Source of the DNA: Roseomonas xinghualingensis
GTDB taxonomy: Bacteria > Pseudomonadota > Alphaproteobacteria > Acetobacterales > Acetobacteraceae
DNA length: 64,000 nucleotides
NCBI RefSeq assembly: GCF_025791835.1
Contig: NZ_JAOXLP010000003.1
Span: 1-64,000 of the forward strand
Direction of reading: 5' to 3'
Shown here: positions 26,282 through 35,207 of the stretch, piece by piece
How positions within the stretch are numbered: the first letter of the stretch is position 1
Layout of the letters: every line of letters starts with the position of its first letter
The notes under the pieces: generated by a model
Databases searched by the model: none
What the model was told of the DNA's origin: nothing
The model's input: the letters and a program-made list of their open reading frames with translations, nothing else
Program-made: the position numbers and the translations under genes

Positions 26282-27562
26282 ATGTCCTTCCTGATCCTGA
26301 TGGCCGCGCTGATCGGCCTGCTTTATCTCGGCCTGCCGATGTTCGCGGCGCTGTTCCTGCTTCCGCTGGGCGTGCTGCTCTGGGTCGAGGGCGGGATTCC
26401 CGCGCTCGGCGAGATCGTCATGGGGAATCTCAACGGCTACCTGCTGGTTGCGATCCCGCTCTTTATGCTGATGGCGCATGTGATGGTGCGCGGGCGCGTA
26501 GTGGACGACCTCTACGGCGCCGCCTTCGCCCTGCTGCGCAAGGTGCGCGGCGGTGTGGGCATCGCGACCGTGTTGGCCTGCACCGTCTTCGCGGCGATCT
26601 CCGGTTCCTCGGTCGCTACGGCGCTGACCATCGGCAAGATCGCCATCCCGCAGATGCTGCGCTACGGCATGTCGCGGCGCGGCGCCTTCGGCGTGGTGGC
26701 GGGCGGCGGCACGCTGGGCATCCTGATCCCGCCTTCGGCTCCGATGGTGCTCTATGCCTTCGTGACGGAGACGAGCGTCGGCGCGCTGTTCCTCGCCGGT
26801 CTCGTGCCGGGTCTGATGATGGCGCTCGCCTTCGCGCTCTATGTCTTTGTGACGGAAGGCAAGGCGGTGGCGCCGGCGGATGAGCCGCCGCCGGAGCGGA
26901 TCGGCACCTCGCTGCGGCGGGCGGGCTGGTCGATGACTCTGCCGATCTTCGTGCTCGGCGGCATCTATATGGGCGTCTTCACCGCCACCGAGGCCGCGGG
27001 GGCGGGCACGATCTACGCCATCATCATCGCGGGCGTAATCTACCGCACGCTCGCCTGGCGTGACCTGTGGGATGGCGTGCAGGACGCGACGCGCACCAGC
27101 GCGATGCTGCTGATGATCATCGCGGGCGCGGCCGTGTATGGCTACATGCTCACCAAGCTGCACATCCCGCAGGAGCTGGCGGCGCTGGTGACGGATATGG
27201 GCCTGTCGCGCACCGGCTTCCTGATCGCCATGATGGTGCTGCTCTTCGTGCTGGGGCTGGTGCTGGAAAGCTTCAGCATCATCCTGCTGACCATGCCGGC
27301 GGTACTGCCGAGCCTGGCGATGCTGGACATCGACAAGGTCTGGTATGGCGTGCTGCTGACGCTCTCGTTGGAGATGGCGCTGATCAGCCCGCCCGTCGCG
27401 ATGAATCTCGTGGTCATCAAGGCGATCACCGGGGCCTCGCTGAGCGAGGTGAACCGTTCCATCATCCCCTACATGCTGATGCTGGCGGTGGGGACGGGGC
27501 TGCTGATCGCCTTCCCCGATATCGCGCTCTGGCTGCCGCGCCAGGCGGGCTACGGGGGCTGA
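26282..27562 (+). CDS. TRAP transporter large permease (DctM family)
   Basis: A 426-aa inner-membrane protein with about 12 helices, the sodium-coupled translocation subunit. Family marks are AAISGSSVATALTIGKIAIP, GGGTLGILIPPSAPMVLYAF, and the C-terminal half repeat ALISPPVAMNLVVIKAITG. It completes the DctP-Q-M operon. A hairpin with a TTTT tail follows at 27619. No regulator or catabolic gene is adjacent, so the substrate is open. Confidence 0.95.
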   Translation: MSFLILMAALIGLLYLGLPMFAALFLLPLGVLLWVEGGIPALGEIVMGNLNGYLLVAIPLFMLMAHVMVRGRVVDDLYGAAFALLRKVRGGVGIATVLACTVFAAISGSSVATALTIGKIAIPQMLRYGMSRRGAFGVVAGGGTLGILIPPSAPMVLYAFVTETSVGALFLAGLVPGLMMALAFALYVFVTEGKAVAPADEPPPERIGTSLRRAGWSMTLPIFVLGGIYMGVFTATEAAGAGTIYAIIIAGVIYRTLAWRDLWDGVQDATRTSAMLLMIIAGAAVYGYMLTKLHIPQELAALVTDMGLSRTGFLIAMMVLLFVLGLVLESFSIILLTMPAVLPSLAMLDIDKVWYGVLLTLSLEMALISPPVAMNLVVIKAITGASLSEVNRSIIPYMLMLAVGTGLLIAFPDIALWLPRQAGYGG

Positions 27563-27570
27563 ACGCAAAC

Positions 27571-27599
27571 GGGGCCGCCAGCCTTGCGGCGGCGGCCCC
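27571..27599 (-). terminator. hairpin downstream of ahpD
   Basis: Arms GGGGCCGCC and GGCGGCCCC (9 bp). Read on the minus strand it lies 47 bases past the ahpD stop and is followed by GTTTGCG. It may serve both convergent operons. Confidence 0.5.
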
Positions 27600-27618
27600 G
27601 GAAGCGGCAAGCCGGGTT

Positions 27619-27642
27619 GGGGCGGTGCGAGCCGCCCCTTTT
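27619..27642 (+). terminator. intrinsic terminator of the TRAP operon
   Basis: Stem GGGGCGG / CCGCCCC with loop TGCGAG followed by TTTT, 56 bases after dctM and just before the convergent ahpD stop. Confidence 0.75.
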
Positions 27643-27645
27643 GAT

Positions 27646-28182
27646 TCAGGCGGACTTGGCCAGCGCGTCCTCGCCATCGAGCACGGCGGCGACGGCATGC
27701 ACCACGGCGGCGATGCGCACGGCGGCCTGGATCTGCTCGGTGGTCATGCCATGGTCGCGCAGCACCTTCTCATGGCTCTCCATGCACATGCCGCAGCCAT
27801 TCACGGCGGAGACGGCAGTGGACCACAGCTCGAAGTCCACCTTGTCCACGCCGGGCTTGGCCATGATGTTCATGCGGAGCTTGGCGGGCATCTTGGCATA
27901 GTCGCCATGCACCAGATGCACGAAGCGGTAGTAGATGTTGTTCATGCCCATGATGGCCGCCGCCGCCTTGGCGGCGGTCAGCGCCTCGGGGGAGAGCTTC
28001 GGGCCGAACTCGGCGACCAGGGCGGCGGTGACCTCGGCATTGCGGGAGGCGAGGGCGCTCACCACGAAGCAGCCGGCGCGCTGCTGCTCGGTCAGGACCG
28101 GCTCGGTGGCCAGGCTGCCCAGGTTCAGGCGCAGGTCACGGGCATATTCGGGCAGCCGATCGCGCAGGGCGTCGATGGACAT
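27646..28182 (-). CDS. ahpD: alkyl hydroperoxidase AhpD
   Basis: A 178-aa all-helical AhpD of the carboxymuconolactone-decarboxylase superfamily. It is a thiol peroxidase and electron donor to AhpC. The active-site residues C130, C133 ([12 protein letters not shown]), H137 and E118 fall at exactly the numbered positions described for Mycobacterium AhpD. It is second in the ahpC-ahpD unit, 198 bases after ahpC. The gap contains two perfect hairpins, suggesting uneven expression of the two genes. Confidence 0.96.
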   Translation of the reverse strand: MSIDALRDRLPEYARDLRLNLGSLATEPVLTEQQRAGCFVVSALASRNAEVTAALVAEFGPKLSPEALTAAKAAAAIMGMNNIYYRFVHLVHGDYAKMPAKLRMNIMAKPGVDKVDFELWSTAVSAVNGCGMCMESHEKVLRDHGMTTEQIQAAVRIAAVVHAVAAVLDGEDALAKSA

Positions 28183-28254
28183 CGTCGTCTCCGGATGATG
28201 GGGAAAAGCGTTGGGCGGGTGCCCTTCAGGCCGGACGGATGGTCCGGCTCACCA

Positions 28255-28281
28255 CTCCCGCGTGGGCTGGCCACGCGGGAG
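28255..28281. repeat. 11-bp perfect hairpin between ahpC and ahpD
   Basis: Arms CTCCCGCGTGG and CCACGCGGGAG with loop GCTGG. It has no U-tract on either strand. With the second hairpin at 28322-28356 it may stabilise the ahpC message or attenuate ahpD. Confidence 0.5.
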
Positions 28282-28321
28282 GGGATGCGGAACCATCCCC
28301 GGGGGGAGGGCGGTCCCGGAG

Positions 28322-28356
28322 CCGGGCCGCATCTCCAAGGGGAGAGCGCGGCCCGG
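28322..28356. terminator. second hairpin after ahpC
   Basis: Outer arms CCGGGCCGC and GCGGCCCGG enclose an inner stem TCTCC/GGAGA with loop AAGG. It lies 24 bases past the ahpC stop on the minus strand. It is terminator- or processing-like without a U-run. Confidence 0.5.
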
Positions 28357-28380
28357 TAAAGGGTCAGCCGGAAGGCTGGC

Positions 28381-28935
28381 TCAGGCGGCCGGCTTCAGGA
28401 CCTCTTCGCCCTTCTGCCAGTTGCAGGGGCAGAGCTCGTCGGTCTGCAGCGCGTCGAGGATGCGCAGCACCTCCTGCGGGTTGCGGCCCACGGAGAGGTC
28501 GTTCACGCCGACATAGCGGATGATGCCCTCGGGATCGACCAGGAAGGTCGCGCGCAGGGCCACGCCCTCGTTCTTGTCCAGCACGCCGCACTCGGAGGCC
28601 AGCTCGCGCTTGATGTCGGCGAGCATGGTGAAGGGCAGGTCCTTCAGGTCGGCATGGTGGAGGCGCCAGTTCATGTGCACGAACTCGCTGTCGGTCGAGA
28701 CGCCGTAGATCACGGTGTCACGGTCCTCGAACTCGCGGTTCAGCTTGCCGAAGGCGACGATCTCGGTCGGGCAGACGAAGGTGAAGTCCTTCGGCCAGAA
28801 GAAGACGAGCTTCCACTTGCCGGCCGTGTCGGCCTCGGTGACGGAGGTGAAGGCGGTGTTCAGGTCCAGGCCCTTGGCGCCGCCCTGAACGCCGGTCAGC
28901 TTGAAGGAGGGGAAGCGATCGCCAACAGTCAGCAT
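28381..28935 (-). CDS. ahpC: alkyl hydroperoxide reductase AhpC (2-Cys peroxiredoxin)
   Basis: A 184-aa typical 2-Cys peroxiredoxin. The peroxidatic C55 lies in WPKDFTFVCPTE and the resolving Cys in the C-terminal ELCPCNW motif (C169, C171). It reduces peroxides and is recycled here presumably by AhpD, since no ahpF is nearby. It is divergent from oxyR with 148 bases between start codons, the classic arrangement for OxyR control. Confidence 0.96.
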   Translation of the reverse strand: MLTVGDRFPSFKLTGVQGGAKGLDLNTAFTSVTEADTAGKWKLVFFWPKDFTFVCPTEIVAFGKLNREFEDRDTVIYGVSTDSEFVHMNWRLHHADLKDLPFTMLADIKRELASECGVLDKNEGVALRATFLVDPEGIIRYVGVNDLSVGRNPQEVLRILDALQTDELCPCNWQKGEEVLKPAA

Positions 28936-29083
28936 GCTGAGTAGTTCTCCTGGAGAGGGTTCGCTCCGGCCCGTGCACAGGCCGGGGACGGGACGCTGCG
29001 AGGCGTCTCGCTGCGGTGCAGTATGTAACCGCTAACTTTTTAGTTCCAATGAATTGTTTTCGACTGGATGATCGACTCGATCG
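28936..29083. promoter_or_regulatory. divergent ahpC-oxyR promoter region
   Basis: 148 bases with a distinctly AT-rich core at about 29022-29062 (ACTTTTTAGTTCC, GAATTGTTTTCG) against a GC-rich background. A small hairpin GCGAG/CTCGC occurs at 28998-29011 on the ahpC side. The gene pair makes an OxyR operator likely, but I could not align an unambiguous ATAG-N7-CTAT tetrad. Confidence 0.55.
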
Positions 29084-29992
29084 ATGACGCCCCTCCCCAG
29101 CCCACAACAGCTCCGTTACCTCGTCGCCCTGGCCGAGCAGGGGCATTTCGGCCGTGCCGCCGCGGCTTGTTCGGTGACGCAGAGCACCCTTTCCGCCGGC
29201 GTGATCGCGCTGGAACGGCAGTTGGACGCGGTGATTCTTGAGCGCGGTCCCTCGAAGCGCCCGGCCTTTACCCTTTTGGGACTCGAGCTTGTCGCGCGGG
29301 CGCGGGAGGCGCTTTCGGCGCTGGCGGCGGTGTCAGAGGCCGCGCAGGCGGCGCGGGATCCGCTGACCGGGCCATTACGGGTGGGGGTGATCCCGACCAT
29401 CGGGCCGTTCCTGCTGCCGCGGCTGATGCCGGCGCTGCGGGCCGCCCACCCGCGCTTGCAGCTCTGGCTGCGGGAAGATCTGACCGGGCGCCTGGGCGAC
29501 GAGTTAGAGGCGGGGAGGCTCGATCTGCTGATCCTGGCGCTGCCCTGCGGGCTGTCCGGTGTGGAGACGCTGGCAGTGGCCGAGGACCCCTTCGTGCTGG
29601 CCATGCCTGAGTCGCACCGGTTGGCGGCGCGCTCCTCCCTGCCGACGCCGGCACTGGCGACGGAACGGCTGCTGCTGTTGGAGGATGGGCATTGTCTGCG
29701 CGAGCATGCGCTCGCGGCCTGCCGGCTGCCGGCTGCACGGGCTGGGGAAGGGTTTTCGGCGACCTCCCTGCACACGCTCGTGCAGATGGTGGCAGGCGGG
29801 CTGGGGGTGACGCTGCTGCCGAGGCTGGCGGTGGAGGGCGGTGTGCTGGCAGGGGCGAATCTGGCGCTGCGGCCGCTGGATGAACCGGCGGCGCGCATGC
29901 TCGGCCTCGCCTGGCGCACCCGCTCGCCGCGCGCGGCGGAGTTCCAGGGGCTGGCCCAGGTGGTACGCGAGGCGATCGAGGCGGTGGGATAA
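29084..29992 (+). CDS. oxyR: hydrogen-peroxide sensor OxyR (LysR family)
   Basis: A 302-aa LysR-type regulator. The N-terminal helix-turn-helix (QQLRYLVALAEQGHFGRAAA, then CSVTQSTLSAGVIALE) is followed by a periplasmic-binding-like sensor domain. The redox Cys pair C204 and C213 sits in DGHCLREHALAAC, with the same 9-residue spacing as C199/C208 of E. coli OxyR. It would activate the divergent ahpC-ahpD unit on peroxide oxidation. The start at 29084 is in the AT-rich shared promoter region. Confidence 0.95.
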   Translation: MTPLPSPQQLRYLVALAEQGHFGRAAAACSVTQSTLSAGVIALERQLDAVILERGPSKRPAFTLLGLELVARAREALSALAAVSEAAQAARDPLTGPLRVGVIPTIGPFLLPRLMPALRAAHPRLQLWLREDLTGRLGDELEAGRLDLLILALPCGLSGVETLAVAEDPFVLAMPESHRLAARSSLPTPALATERLLLLEDGHCLREHALAACRLPAARAGEGFSATSLHTLVQMVAGGLGVTLLPRLAVEGGVLAGANLALRPLDEPAARMLGLAWRTRSPRAAEFQGLAQVVREAIEAVG

Positions 29993-29999
29993 GAGCCAC

Positions 30000-30041
30000 G
30001 CCGCAGACCGGGTGCCGCAGACCGGGCGCTACAGACTGGGC
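30000..30041 (+). repeat. three tandem 14-bp repeats
   Basis: GCCGCAGACCGGGT, GCCGCAGACCGGGC and GCTACAGACTGGGC run head to tail in the gap between oxyR and the ghrA-like gene. Two copies are identical but for the last base. No function is evident. Confidence 0.6.
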
Positions 30042-30120
30042 GCCGCTGGACGGCGGGCGGCGGGGTGGCGATGATGCCGGCCGGAACCAGGATGTGCCCG
30101 GTGATACTGCGGATTGATGC

Positions 30121-31056
30121 ATGCTTGTCGTGAAGGCTGAGGGCCGCCGTGCCCAGCAGGAGTGGTGCGAGCATCTGACGACGCTGGCTCCCTGGCTCGC
30201 CATCCGCTCCCATGGCTTCGAGGAGGTGCGGGACGAGGACATCGCCTATGCGCTGGCCTGGGACCCGCCGCCGGGCTGGCTCGCCAGCCTGCCGAATCTG
30301 AAGATGGTCATCTCGATCGGTGCCGGCGTGGACCACATCACCCAGGACCCCAGCTGGCCACGCCATCTGCCCCTGGTCCGCATGGGGGGCGAGGAGATCG
30401 GCCAGCGCATGGGCGAGTATGTCGCCTGGGCCTGTCTTAACCTGTTGCGCAACGGGCAGGGCTTCGCAAGGCTGCAGGCGGAGCGGCGCTGGAAGCATCT
30501 GCCGGCCGCGAACACGGCACGGGATCTGACAGTCGGCATTATGGGAATGGGCACGCTGGGCGCCCGCGCCGTGCCGATGCTGCAGGGGCTGGGCTACACG
30601 GTCATCGGCTGGTCCCGTGGCCGCAAGACGGTGGAGGGCGCTGAAAGCTATGCGGGCTCCGATGAACTCGATGCTTTCCTGGCGCGCAGCGACGTGCTGG
30701 TCTGCCTGCTGCCCTCCACGCCCGAGACGAGCGGGATCATCAATGCCGGGTTGCTCACGCGGCTGCCGGCGGGTGCCGCGGTGGTGAATGCCGCGCGCGG
30801 GGCGCATTTGGTGGTGCCGGATCTGATCGCGGCGCTGGATTCCGGCCATCTCTCCGGCGCCGTGCTGGATGTGTTCGACACTGAGCCCCTGCCGGAGGAC
30901 AGCCCGCTCTGGGCGCATCCAAAGGTGACGGTCACGCCGCATGTCGCGAGCATCGCGCGGCGGCGGGAGCGGGCGCGCTTCGTGGCGGGCGTCATCGCCG
31001 ATTTCGAGGCCGGGCGGCCTCTGCCCAATCTCTACGATCCCATACGGGGCTACTGA
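30121..31056 (+). CDS. glyoxylate/hydroxypyruvate reductase A-like D-2-hydroxyacid dehydrogenase
   Basis: A 311-aa NAD(P)H-dependent 2-hydroxyacid dehydrogenase of the GhrA subgroup. The Rossmann motif is VGIMGMGTLGARAVPML. The catalytic Arg is in NAARGAHLVV, the Glu-type region in DVFDTEPLPEDSPLW and the His in VTPHVASIA. It would reduce glyoxylate, hydroxypyruvate or another 2-oxoacid. The class II aldolase gene begins one base after its stop, so the two are co-transcribed with the ABC ATPase and ggt. Confidence 0.9.
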   Translation: MLVVKAEGRRAQQEWCEHLTTLAPWLAIRSHGFEEVRDEDIAYALAWDPPPGWLASLPNLKMVISIGAGVDHITQDPSWPRHLPLVRMGGEEIGQRMGEYVAWACLNLLRNGQGFARLQAERRWKHLPAANTARDLTVGIMGMGTLGARAVPMLQGLGYTVIGWSRGRKTVEGAESYAGSDELDAFLARSDVLVCLLPSTPETSGIINAGLLTRLPAGAAVVNAARGAHLVVPDLIAALDSGHLSGAVLDVFDTEPLPEDSPLWAHPKVTVTPHVASIARRRERARFVAGVIADFEAGRPLPNLYDPIRGY

Positions 31057-31057
31057 C

Positions 31058-31828
31058 ATGCCACTTCCTCCGCCCCCGGTCCGGCCTGATCCGAACCATG
31101 TGCCGACCGAGGCCGAGTTGCGGCGCGATCTGGCGGCCGCCTACCGGCTCTTCGCCCTCTTCGGGATGACGGACCTCGTCTACACACATCTTTCGGTGCG
31201 CGTGCCGGGCGAGGGGCACCGCTTCCTGGTGAATCCCTATGGCCTGCTCTTCGAGGAGATCACCGCCTCTTCCCTCGTGCTGGTGGATGCCGCAGGGGAG
31301 CCTGCGCAGGAGACGAGCTGGCCGGTGAACCCGGCAGGCTTCGTGATCCATTCGGCGTTGCATCTCGGCGCACCGAACGCGCATTGCGTGATGCACACCC
31401 ATACTTTGGCCGGGATGGCGGTCGCCGCGCAGCAGGGCGGGCTGTTGCCGCTGAACCAGATCAGCACCGAGTTCCACGGACGTGTGGCAATCCACGAATA
31501 CGAAGGCATCGCCGCCGACGATAACCTGGGCGAACGCGAACGGCTGGTGCGGGACATGGGCGACAAGCCCTGCATGATCCTGCGCCACCATGGGCTGTTG
31601 ACGGTGGGGCGCAGCGTCGCCGAGGCCTTCTACTGGATGTATTATCTGGAGCAGTCCTGCCGCATCCAGCTCGCGGCCCAGGCCAGCGGCGTGCCGCTCT
31701 CCATTCCACCTGAGCATGTGGTGCGTCGCGCGCGCGACCAGATGGGAGGCAGCCCTGTCAAAGGCTGGCTGCCTTGGCAGGCGCTGCGCCGCAAGCTGGA
31801 TCGGGAGCAGCCGGATTACGCGAATTGA
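31058..31828 (+). CDS. class II aldolase/adducin family protein
   Basis: A 256-aa zinc-dependent aldolase-fold protein. Zinc ligands are in HTHTLAGMAV and LRHHGLLTVG, with an acidic residue between (STEFHGRVAIHEYEG). Family members cleave sugar phosphates or decarboxylate or epimerise; the substrate cannot be read from the sequence. The ATG at 31058 was chosen because it begins one base after the upstream stop. The downstream ABC ATPase appears to begin within its last codons. Confidence 0.9.
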   Translation: MPLPPPPVRPDPNHVPTEAELRRDLAAAYRLFALFGMTDLVYTHLSVRVPGEGHRFLVNPYGLLFEEITASSLVLVDAAGEPAQETSWPVNPAGFVIHSALHLGAPNAHCVMHTHTLAGMAVAAQQGGLLPLNQISTEFHGRVAIHEYEGIAADDNLGERERLVRDMGDKPCMILRHHGLLTVGRSVAEAFYWMYYLEQSCRIQLAAQASGVPLSIPPEHVVRRARDQMGGSPVKGWLPWQALRRKLDREQPDYAN

Positions 31829-32907
31829 GTGCTGTCGCGGGTCATGCGCTGTCCTTGCGGAGCATCTCCCGGCGGTATGGTGATGCCTTCGCGGTGAGGA
31901 ATGTCTCGCTGGATGTGGCAAGCGGGCAGTTCCTGACGCTGCTGGGCCCATCCGGCTCGGGCAAGACGACGATCCTGATGATGATCGCGGGCTTCGTGGA
32001 ACCGACCGGCGGGCGCATCCTGCTGGATGGGCGCGACATCACCGCTCTGCCGCCGGAGCGGCGTGATTTCGGCATGGTGTTCCAGGGTTATGCGCTCTTC
32101 CCGCATATGAGCGTGGCGGAAAATATCGCTTTCCCTCTGCGCGTGCGGAAGATGGGGCGCGCGGAACGCGATGCGAAGGTGCGGGCGGCGCTGGATCTGG
32201 TGCAACTCGAAAACTTCGCGGAGCGAAAGCCCTCGCAGCTTTCCGGCGGGCAGCAGCAGCGCGTGGCGCTGGCCCGGGCACTGGTCTTCGAACCGAGCTT
32301 GCTGCTGCTGGACGAGCCGCTTTCTGCGCTGGACAAGAAGCTGCGTGCGGAACTGCAGGAAGAGCTGAAGGCGCTGCACCGCCGGGTGGGGCGTACCTTC
32401 ATCAACGTGACGCATGACCAGGACGAGGCGCTAAGCCTTTCCGACTCCATCGCCATCCTGAACCAGGGGCACCTGATTCAGGTGGGAGCGCCGGCGGTGT
32501 TGTATGAACGGCCGGCGACACGCTTCGTGGCGGATTTCCTCGGAAAGTCGAACTTCATCGAGGGCGAGGCGGAAGCCACGGCCGGTGGCTTCCTGTTGCG
32601 GCGTGGCGCGGCACGGGTGGTGGCGGGCGGCGCCGCGCGCATGGGGCGGACGCTGCTGTCCCTGCGTCCGGAAAGGATCGCGCTGCTGCCTGAGGGAGCG
32701 GTGGAGGACAATGTGGTCGAGGGGCGCATTGCCACTTGGTCCTATGTCGGCGCCGGCTATGCGCTGACCGTGGCGACGGCGGATCTGGGTGAGATCCACG
32801 TGAATCTACCCGCCTGGCGCATTCCGGTTTCGCCAGCGGTGGGGCTGCCGGTGCGGCTCGGCTGGTCGCGCGACGCGGCGGTGGCCGTGGCGGAGGATGC
32901 GGCGTGA
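31825..32907 (+). CDS. ABC transporter ATP-binding protein (PotA/spermidine-type)
   Basis: An approximately 360-aa ATPase with Walker A GPSGSGKTT, Q-loop FGMVFQGYALFPHM, signature LSGGQQQRVALARAL, Walker B LLLLDEPLSALD, the switch His in INVTHDQDEAL, and a C-terminal TOBE domain. This matches ATPases of polyamine, iron or sugar uptake systems. The start is uncertain. TTG at 31825 overlaps the previous stop, while ATG at 31774 would overlap the aldolase gene by 55 bases. No permease or binding protein lies in the window beside it, so it is an orphan or serves permeases encoded elsewhere. Confidence 0.9.
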   Translation: MSAVAGHALSLRSISRRYGDAFAVRNVSLDVASGQFLTLLGPSGSGKTTILMMIAGFVEPTGGRILLDGRDITALPPERRDFGMVFQGYALFPHMSVAENIAFPLRVRKMGRAERDAKVRAALDLVQLENFAERKPSQLSGGQQQRVALARALVFEPSLLLLDEPLSALDKKLRAELQEELKALHRRVGRTFINVTHDQDEALSLSDSIAILNQGHLIQVGAPAVLYERPATRFVADFLGKSNFIEGEAEATAGGFLLRRGAARVVAGGAARMGRTLLSLRPERIALLPEGAVEDNVVEGRIATWSYVGAGYALTVATADLGEIHVNLPAWRIPVSPAVGLPVRLGWSRDAAVAVAEDAA

Positions 32908-32950
32908 TGCAGCCTTGCTTCCACGCAAGGAAATTTTCGACCAAGGGGGG

Positions 32951-34612
32951 ATGAACGCGATGACGGAGAAGCGGAGCGCGACGGGCGACAAGGGCATGGT
33001 GGTGACCAACCACCCGCTGGCCTCGGCCGCCGGGGCGGAGATGTTGCTGGCGGGCGGCAATGCCGTGGACGCCGCCATCGCCGCCCTGTTCACGCTGACG
33101 GTGGTGGAGCCGATGATGGTCGGCATCCTCGGCGGCGGCGTGGCGCATCTGCGGCTGCCGGATGGGCGGCATGTGGTGGTAGATGGGCTTTCCACCGCAC
33201 CCGGCGCGGCGCGGCCGGACATGTACCGCACCGTCTCCGACGTGCTGCCGGACTACCTGGAGACGGAGGGCGCGGAGAACCGCGTCGGCGTGCTGGCCAT
33301 GGCGGTGCCGGGCGCGCTGCGGGCCTGGTGCCACACGCTTGAGCGCTACGGCACGCTGCCGCTGGCGGATGTGCTGGAACCGGCGATCCGCCACGCGTCG
33401 CGCGGCTGGCGCGCCACGCCTTATCTCTCCGACTGCATCGGCGATTGCGCGGCGGACATGGTCCGCGATCCTGAGCTGTCCGCGGTTTTCCTGCCGGGCG
33501 GCTCGCCGCTGCGTGCCGGGGAACGCGTGGTGCGCGGCGACTATGCCGATGCGCTGCGCCTGATCGCGCGGGAAGGGCCAGGGGCGCTGCATGGCGGCGC
33601 GCTGGGCGAGGCCGTGGCGGCGCATATGCGGCGCAGCGGCGGCCTGGTTTCGATGGAGGATCTGCGCGCGGCGGCACCGATCGAGCGGGAGCCTGTGCGC
33701 AACCTCTATCGCGGGCATGAGATCATCGGCCCGCCACCGCCCTCTTCCTCGGGCGTGCATATCGCGCAGATGCTGAACGTGCTGGAGGGCTTCGATCTCC
33801 GCTCCATCGGCTTCGGCACGCCGGACGGCGTGCATCTGCTGGCCGAGGTGCTGAAGATGGCCTTCGCCGACCGTGCGGTGGCCACCGCCGATCCGGCCTT
33901 CGTGGATGTGCCCGTCGCCCGGCTGACCTCGAAGGCCTATGCGGCGGAGCGGCGGGATGAGCTGCGGATGGATCGCGCTCTGGAATGGCGTGCCGGGGAG
34001 CTGATGCGGGAATCCGCAAACACCACCCATGTGACGGTGGCGGATGCCGGCGCGACGGTTATCTCCACCACCCAGACGATCAACAGCCTCTTCGGCGCGC
34101 GCTTCGCCATTCCCGGCACGGGGATGATCGCCAACAACTACATGTTCAACTTCGATCCACATCCGGGGAAGGCGCTGTCCATCGCTCCGGGCAAGCGGGT
34201 CTTCACCTCCATGGCGCCGATGATGGTGCTGAAGGACGGGGTGCCGCTCTATGCGCTGGGCCTTCCCGGCGGGCTGAAGATCTTCGGCTCGGCCATGCAG
34301 GCCATCGTGAATCTGCTGGACCATGGCATGGCCTTGCAGGAGGCGGTGGAGGCGCCGCGCGTCTGGACCCAGGGTTACACCCTGCATCTGGAGCCGGGCA
34401 TCCCGGAGGCGACCGCCACCGCCCTGGAGGCACGCGGGCACCGGACCGAGCGAGTGCCAGCCGTGGGCGGCGGCATGAACGCCATCGCCTTCGCCCCGGA
34501 CGGAATGATGACCGGGGCGGCCTGCTGGCGCGCGGACGGGGTGCCGGTGGGCTCCGGCGGAGGTCTGGCCCGGGCCGGGGTGCGCTTCGTGCTGGAGACG
34601 GGGCGACGCTGA
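32951..34612 (+). CDS. ggt: gamma-glutamyltransferase family protein
   Basis: A 553-aa Ntn hydrolase made as a proenzyme that cuts itself before the nucleophile Thr. That residue is T358 in NTTHVTVADAG, giving subunits of about 357 and 196 residues. Other family marks are GGNAVDAAIAALF, GGGVAHLRLPDGR and GLPGGLKIFGSAM. No signal peptide is evident, so it may be cytoplasmic and act as a hydrolase on gamma-glutamyl or similar amides. AAGGGGGG precedes the ATG at 32951. It is the last gene of the ghrA-aldolase-ATPase-ggt run. Confidence 0.92.
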   Translation: MNAMTEKRSATGDKGMVVTNHPLASAAGAEMLLAGGNAVDAAIAALFTLTVVEPMMVGILGGGVAHLRLPDGRHVVVDGLSTAPGAARPDMYRTVSDVLPDYLETEGAENRVGVLAMAVPGALRAWCHTLERYGTLPLADVLEPAIRHASRGWRATPYLSDCIGDCAADMVRDPELSAVFLPGGSPLRAGERVVRGDYADALRLIAREGPGALHGGALGEAVAAHMRRSGGLVSMEDLRAAAPIEREPVRNLYRGHEIIGPPPPSSSGVHIAQMLNVLEGFDLRSIGFGTPDGVHLLAEVLKMAFADRAVATADPAFVDVPVARLTSKAYAAERRDELRMDRALEWRAGELMRESANTTHVTVADAGATVISTTQTINSLFGARFAIPGTGMIANNYMFNFDPHPGKALSIAPGKRVFTSMAPMMVLKDGVPLYALGLPGGLKIFGSAMQAIVNLLDHGMALQEAVEAPRVWTQGYTLHLEPGIPEATATALEARGHRTERVPAVGGGMNAIAFAPDGMMTGAACWRADGVPVGSGGGLARAGVRFVLETGRR

Positions 34613-34622
34613 GGCGCCCCCT

Positions 34623-35078
34623 TCAGGCCGGCTCGCCTGGCGGGACGAGGAGGGGGGTCACCGCCTCGCGAAGCTCCCGGGGAAGGGGGGTGGGCCTGGT
34701 CTGGGTCGCCCGGTCCACATAGACATGGATGAAATGACCTTCCGCACTCGCCTGGTCCTCGGCATTGCGGAAGATGCCGATCTCGTAGCGGATCGATGTG
34801 TTGCCGATCCGCGTGACCCGTAGCCCGGCCGTTACCAGGTCCGGGAAGGAGATCGGCGCCAGGTAGCGGCAGCCGGTCTCCACCACCACGCCGATGACCT
34901 CGGAGGTCTTCAGGTCGATCGCACCGGATTCGAGCAGGTAGCGCGATATGACCGTATCGAAATAGGAATAATAAACAACGTTGTTGATATGCGCATAGGC
35001 GTCGTTGTCGCCCCAGCGGGTCGGAATCTCCAGAAAGTGGCGGTAATCGGCCCGGCGGGGGCGGCTTCTCTCGTTCAA
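34623..35078 (-). CDS. acyl-CoA thioesterase (4HBT hotdog fold)
   Basis: A 151-aa hotdog-fold thioesterase. The catalytic-loop motif RWGDNDAYAHINNVVYYSYF has the Asp typical of 4-hydroxybenzoyl-CoA-type enzymes. CRYLAPISFPD and SIRYEIGIFR form the central beta strands. It hydrolyses an acyl-CoA of unknown chain. It is convergent with ggt (10 bases between stops) and divergent from minC. Confidence 0.92.
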   Translation of the reverse strand: MNERSRPRRADYRHFLEIPTRWGDNDAYAHINNVVYYSYFDTVISRYLLESGAIDLKTSEVIGVVVETGCRYLAPISFPDLVTAGLRVTRIGNTSIRYEIGIFRNAEDQASAEGHFIHVYVDRATQTRPTPLPRELREAVTPLLVPPGEPA

Positions 35079-35207
35079 TCAGTCCTCCTGTGGCCCTGCG
35101 GCGGCACCGGAGGGTTCCCGCGCATGGCTCTGCGCGCAAGGCTTCGCCTTCCGGCCAGTTCCCTGTAATGAGGGGGAGCTCCCCGACACAGGACCCTGCC
35201 CGACAGA

